From NCBI GenBank assembly GCA_028023455.1, contig JAQFVV010000158.1, forward strand, positions 1,118,001 to 1,182,000: 64,000 nt of DNA, written 5' to 3'. Below are positions 61,094-64,000 of the stretch, piece after piece; positions within the stretch are counted from its first letter, which is position 1, and each line of letters opens with the position of its first letter. Made by a program: the position numbers and the translations under genes. The notes under the pieces are model-generated. The model ran no database searches and was not told the DNA's origin. It saw only the letters and a program-made list of their open reading frames with translations. The DNA is from Epiperipatus broadwayi. Lineage: Eukaryota > Onychophora > Udeonychophora > Euonychophora > Peripatidae.

Positions 61094-61220
61094 CTTTTTT
61101 ATAAGATGCTAATGTTTTCTCAATTTCTTTCAATTTGTTTTTATCAGGAGCTGAATCTAATACTCTCTGCTTCTGATCTTTGATTTGAGTTTTCAAACAA
61201 GACTCTTGCTTGAGAAGTGC
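61094..61220 (-). CDS. SMC4: SMC4 internal exon: post-hinge coiled coil
   Basis: A 127-bp exon (42 codons + 1). It encodes ALLKQESCLKTQ through QRVLDSAPDKNKLKEIEKTL. The (V)L-x-(S/T)APDK block is a recognisable SMC4 landmark. The acceptor is TTTTCAG before 61220; the donor is AAG|GTTATT, a weaker site than the others. Confidence 0.92.
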
Positions 61221-61995
61221 CTGAAAATATAAGTAGAACCTTAAAAAAAACTGCTTTTGTTCTCATAAAGCAAAACAATTTATTAAATGTTAATATGCAA
61301 TAATTCAATTCTAGATTTATAAAAAAAAAGAGAGAAAAACTTTAAACATAAAACAATGTCTGACATTATAATTGGTCCAGCAGGTGAATATTCAAAAACA
61401 ATGATAGATGCTAATAATTTTGCATTTAATTATTGGCTTCTTGATGATACTACTTTCTAAAATGAGTTAATCACTTTAAAAACATTAGAAGTCTAATATT
61501 TTCCTTATGATAACAAAAATTATATTTAATTTTCAAATATTTTTTTTAATAAGAAACTGATCTTGAAGTTTTTTAATATCAAATCAGCAGGCATAACAAT
61601 ATTTACAAAACCAGGCTTCATCAATATAGTAAATCAAATTATGTATAAAAAAAATTTTTTAATACTTTTTTTAATATTAAATTTGAATATATGACTTATG
61701 TAAAATGTTTTCAAGAATAATCAGTGTGTTCCTATAATGTCTTAATCTTTCTTCTTAGATTTTCCCTCTTCTTATCCCGTAAACATACAATGTGCAGAAA
61801 TTTGGTAATAATAAAAACATCTATAATACATTTATGAATATAGTCTAAGATAAATTATTTGCATAATGAATTGCTTGTATTCTACATGAGATAAATCATC
61901 TAACATTTGAAGAATCTCTAAAAGATCATTAAAAAATCCTCACTCTTTGAAAAAGGTTAATGGAGGATGAATAATATTGTCCAGAAACAATATTT

Positions 61996-62240
61996 GAATC
62001 ATGTGATTGACCATAGAAGTATATAATATTCTTATGATCTTCTTACCAAATCAATATATCAATACATAGATTATATGAATTGATCTTGAAAGATGACAAC
62101 GTATGGTTGCACAAGGATTAGAATCATGTGAGTGACCATAGAAATACGTAATATTCTTATGATCCCCTACCCAAATCAATATTTCAATACATAGATTATA
62201 TGAATTGATCTTGAAAGATGACAATGTTGACAGAAAACAA
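61996..62240. repeat. Tandem duplication, about 125-bp unit
   Basis: The block with ATCATGTGATTGACCATAGA and ATGAATTGATCTTGAAAGAT is repeated once with a shift of 125 bp and a few differences. Two overlapping minus frames arise from it and are not genes. Confidence 0.8.
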
Positions 62241-63150
62241 TGGTTGCACAAATATTAAGCTTTGTCCTTAAAATATTCAAAGAGATTGCACCTATGGTGC
62301 ACATCCGGAGAATAATAGATGGTTTAAAAGAATATCCCAGATTCCCCTTTAAACCAAAAAAACTGATAAAATGCATCTATTAAATATCTTTCTTTTTAAA
62401 TACATAGGCATATTTCCTTTCAATTTTAAGTTATTTCTACCAAAAGTACCCCATCAAAGTTCAATTCTATGATTAATTTCATCCATTATGTTTCCATCTG
62501 TATTAATAATGTGACTAATCATTAACTTCTTCTAATTCATGATCATCAATTTAATTTTTCTCAATAAAAATAATTAATTACAAACCAAAATAAAATGAGC
62601 AATAGTTCAATTTGTACAATAATTTAATATTACAAAATCTATTGATTTTCATTAAAAAGTGTAATCTCTTCATTTAATTTTATATATTTAAAAAATCTTA
62701 ATTCAATATAAAAGTATTATATATATATTTTTGTTTCTGGGAGTGTAAGGTCATCCAAGTTAGGATTAAAAAAAAAATCTTGAAAAGAGGAGTTCTGCAG
62801 TGTTACATTTTAAATTGACAATTGTAATTAAATAATACTTTTAATCACTTGCAAAAAAACAGTATACATTTTTTGTGAATGGTAACTATGTAGTGCAAAG
62901 ATAGCAACTATCAATATATATATAATTTAAAAAATAAAAAAGAATATTTTGAAATAGTATGCCTTAAATATGCATGCTAAAAATTTATCTTGCATATTTT
63001 CAAATCAATTTGACAAACTACTAAAAATCTATTTCCAAATAATGTAGTTTAAACTAAACTACTTAATAAAAATTATAATTCACAATCAGATAATTTTAAT
63101 ATCATGATAAAAAAAAATATTTAGGTATTAATAAATAAATTTTAACTTAC

Positions 63151-63386
63151 CTCATACTCCAATTTCTGCTTGTCTAAAGAATGCTTCATGTCCTGAAGCT
63201 TCTGCCGAATTCTGCTAATGTTGTCTTCCAATTTAAACTTCTTTTGACGTAACTCCTGTGATTCTTCTGTTATTAAAGATAAAGATTTCTCCATTTCTTC
63301 AAGCTGTTGAGGTGAATAATCACAAGATACCACAGCAGTACCCATTCTACCTTTCATTACTTTATTACCACCTCCGCTCATAGTAC
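63151..63386 (-). CDS. SMC4: SMC4 exon: hinge exit and start of return coiled coil (5'-most in window)
   Basis: A 236-bp exon (2 + 78 codons). It opens with a split Gly codon then TMSGGGNKVMKGRMG, matching the end of the SMC hinge in SMC4 (SGTM(S/T)GGG-x-KVMKGRMG), where the hinge mediates dimerisation with SMC2. A long charged helix follows. The acceptor is TTTCTAG before 63386; the donor is GAG|GTAAGT. The ATG inside is a hinge residue, not a translation start. Confidence 0.96.
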
Positions 63387-64000
63387 CTAGAAAAACCCAA
63401 AATACATATTGAATTTATTACTCATGTTAAACAAAATGACTTGTAATTTCTAATATCAATCTATGGTAATAACATTTCTTATATTAAGATCTGAACAAAA
63501 ACTTAATTTTGGAAGAGGGGCATTACTGTCTTATGATCTAATAATCATAAAATATAACAGGCTGTGGATGTCTAGAAAGATGGTATATGCTCTTGTATTT
63601 ATAAAGTGAATCAAACCTTCAGCTAAGAATTTATTTTGTAATCTTATAGCCTTTTGCTGGAAGATGGCTTTCATAATTAATAAAGCAATTGATTACAGTT
63701 TATTCAAAAACTCCTTTTACAATAAATAAAATTTAACCAAATATATGTTTTTCAGCAACTGATGAAGATGTATTTCTATTATAAACTCGATTTAAAAAAA
63801 ATAAGTTTATGTCATAACTTATTACCTAAAAAATAAAAATATTTAAGTTAACACTCATTATTAAAGTAATCAAAATACAAACCTTTGTAATTTAAGATTG
63901 CTGATATTAAATTTATTAAATATTTAATACTTTCTTGGAAAACAATAAATATTAATGATGTGTTAAATGATTAAAAGTTATCACTAACTTTAAAATAGCA
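63387..64000 (-). other. Start of next upstream SMC4 intron
   Basis: No further coding block is visible. The exon with the rest of the hinge must lie beyond the window. Confidence 0.6.

Overview
The window looks like part of a large, AT-rich, intron-rich invertebrate animal genome. It holds one spliced host gene on the minus strand, introns of up to 20 kb filled with decayed animal retrotransposons, and no prokaryotic gene organisation. The phylum cannot be fixed from the sequence. The host gene is SMC4, the condensin ATPase subunit. Nine exons (63386-63151, 61220-61094, 57796-57745, 51533-51396, 51221-51077, 50086-49913, 33869-33690, 29699-29467, 9215-8876) have consensus splice sites and compatible phases. 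Together they encode the C-terminal ~540 residues: end of the hinge, return coiled coil, and C-terminal head with signature motif and Walker B. The N-terminal half, with Walker A, lies beyond base 64000.

Layout from left to right. 1-1640 is a degenerate strand-asymmetric satellite. 2117-8875 is the 3' flank of SMC4, with short foldback insertions. 9216-29466 is a 20-kb intron holding a cluster of related hammerhead-bearing elements (9.6-10.6 kb), a hairpin element (12.8-13.2 kb), a 1.1-kb unclassified repeat in two copies, two abutting copies of a LINE with an ATCAC-type tail (18.7-22.0 kb), and a decayed Ty3/gypsy element (23.5-29.3 kb). 33870-49912 is a 16-kb intron holding a second gypsy element (37.6-45.55 kb), RTE-type LINE fragments, and a reversed LINE copy. 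51534-63150 has further foldback elements and a tRNA-like sequence.

The most interesting content is a set of short non-coding elements whose centres match the hammerhead self-cleaving ribozyme core: CTGANGA, a small hairpin, GAAA, a short palindromic stem III ending in TC, and a closing stem I. A 370-bp monomer is repeated head-to-tail in the 5' LTR of the second gypsy element, with five plus-strand ribozymes preceded by two inverted minus-strand copies. A second family has a 458-bp unit (3.2-3.85 kb, with relatives at 9.6-10.5 kb). A third is a 303-bp foldback at 53.4 kb with a clean core in SMC4-sense orientation. A fourth, at 24.05 kb, has a decayed core. These, and several foldbacks without a visible ribozyme, are flanked by 11-16-nt target site duplications and carry inverted copies of their own sequence. 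That combination fits target-primed insertion of ribozyme-processed RNA (retrozymes, Penelope-like machinery) better than DNA-transposon MITEs. No Penelope reverse transcriptase is visible in the window. All ribozyme calls come from reading by eye; activity is untested.
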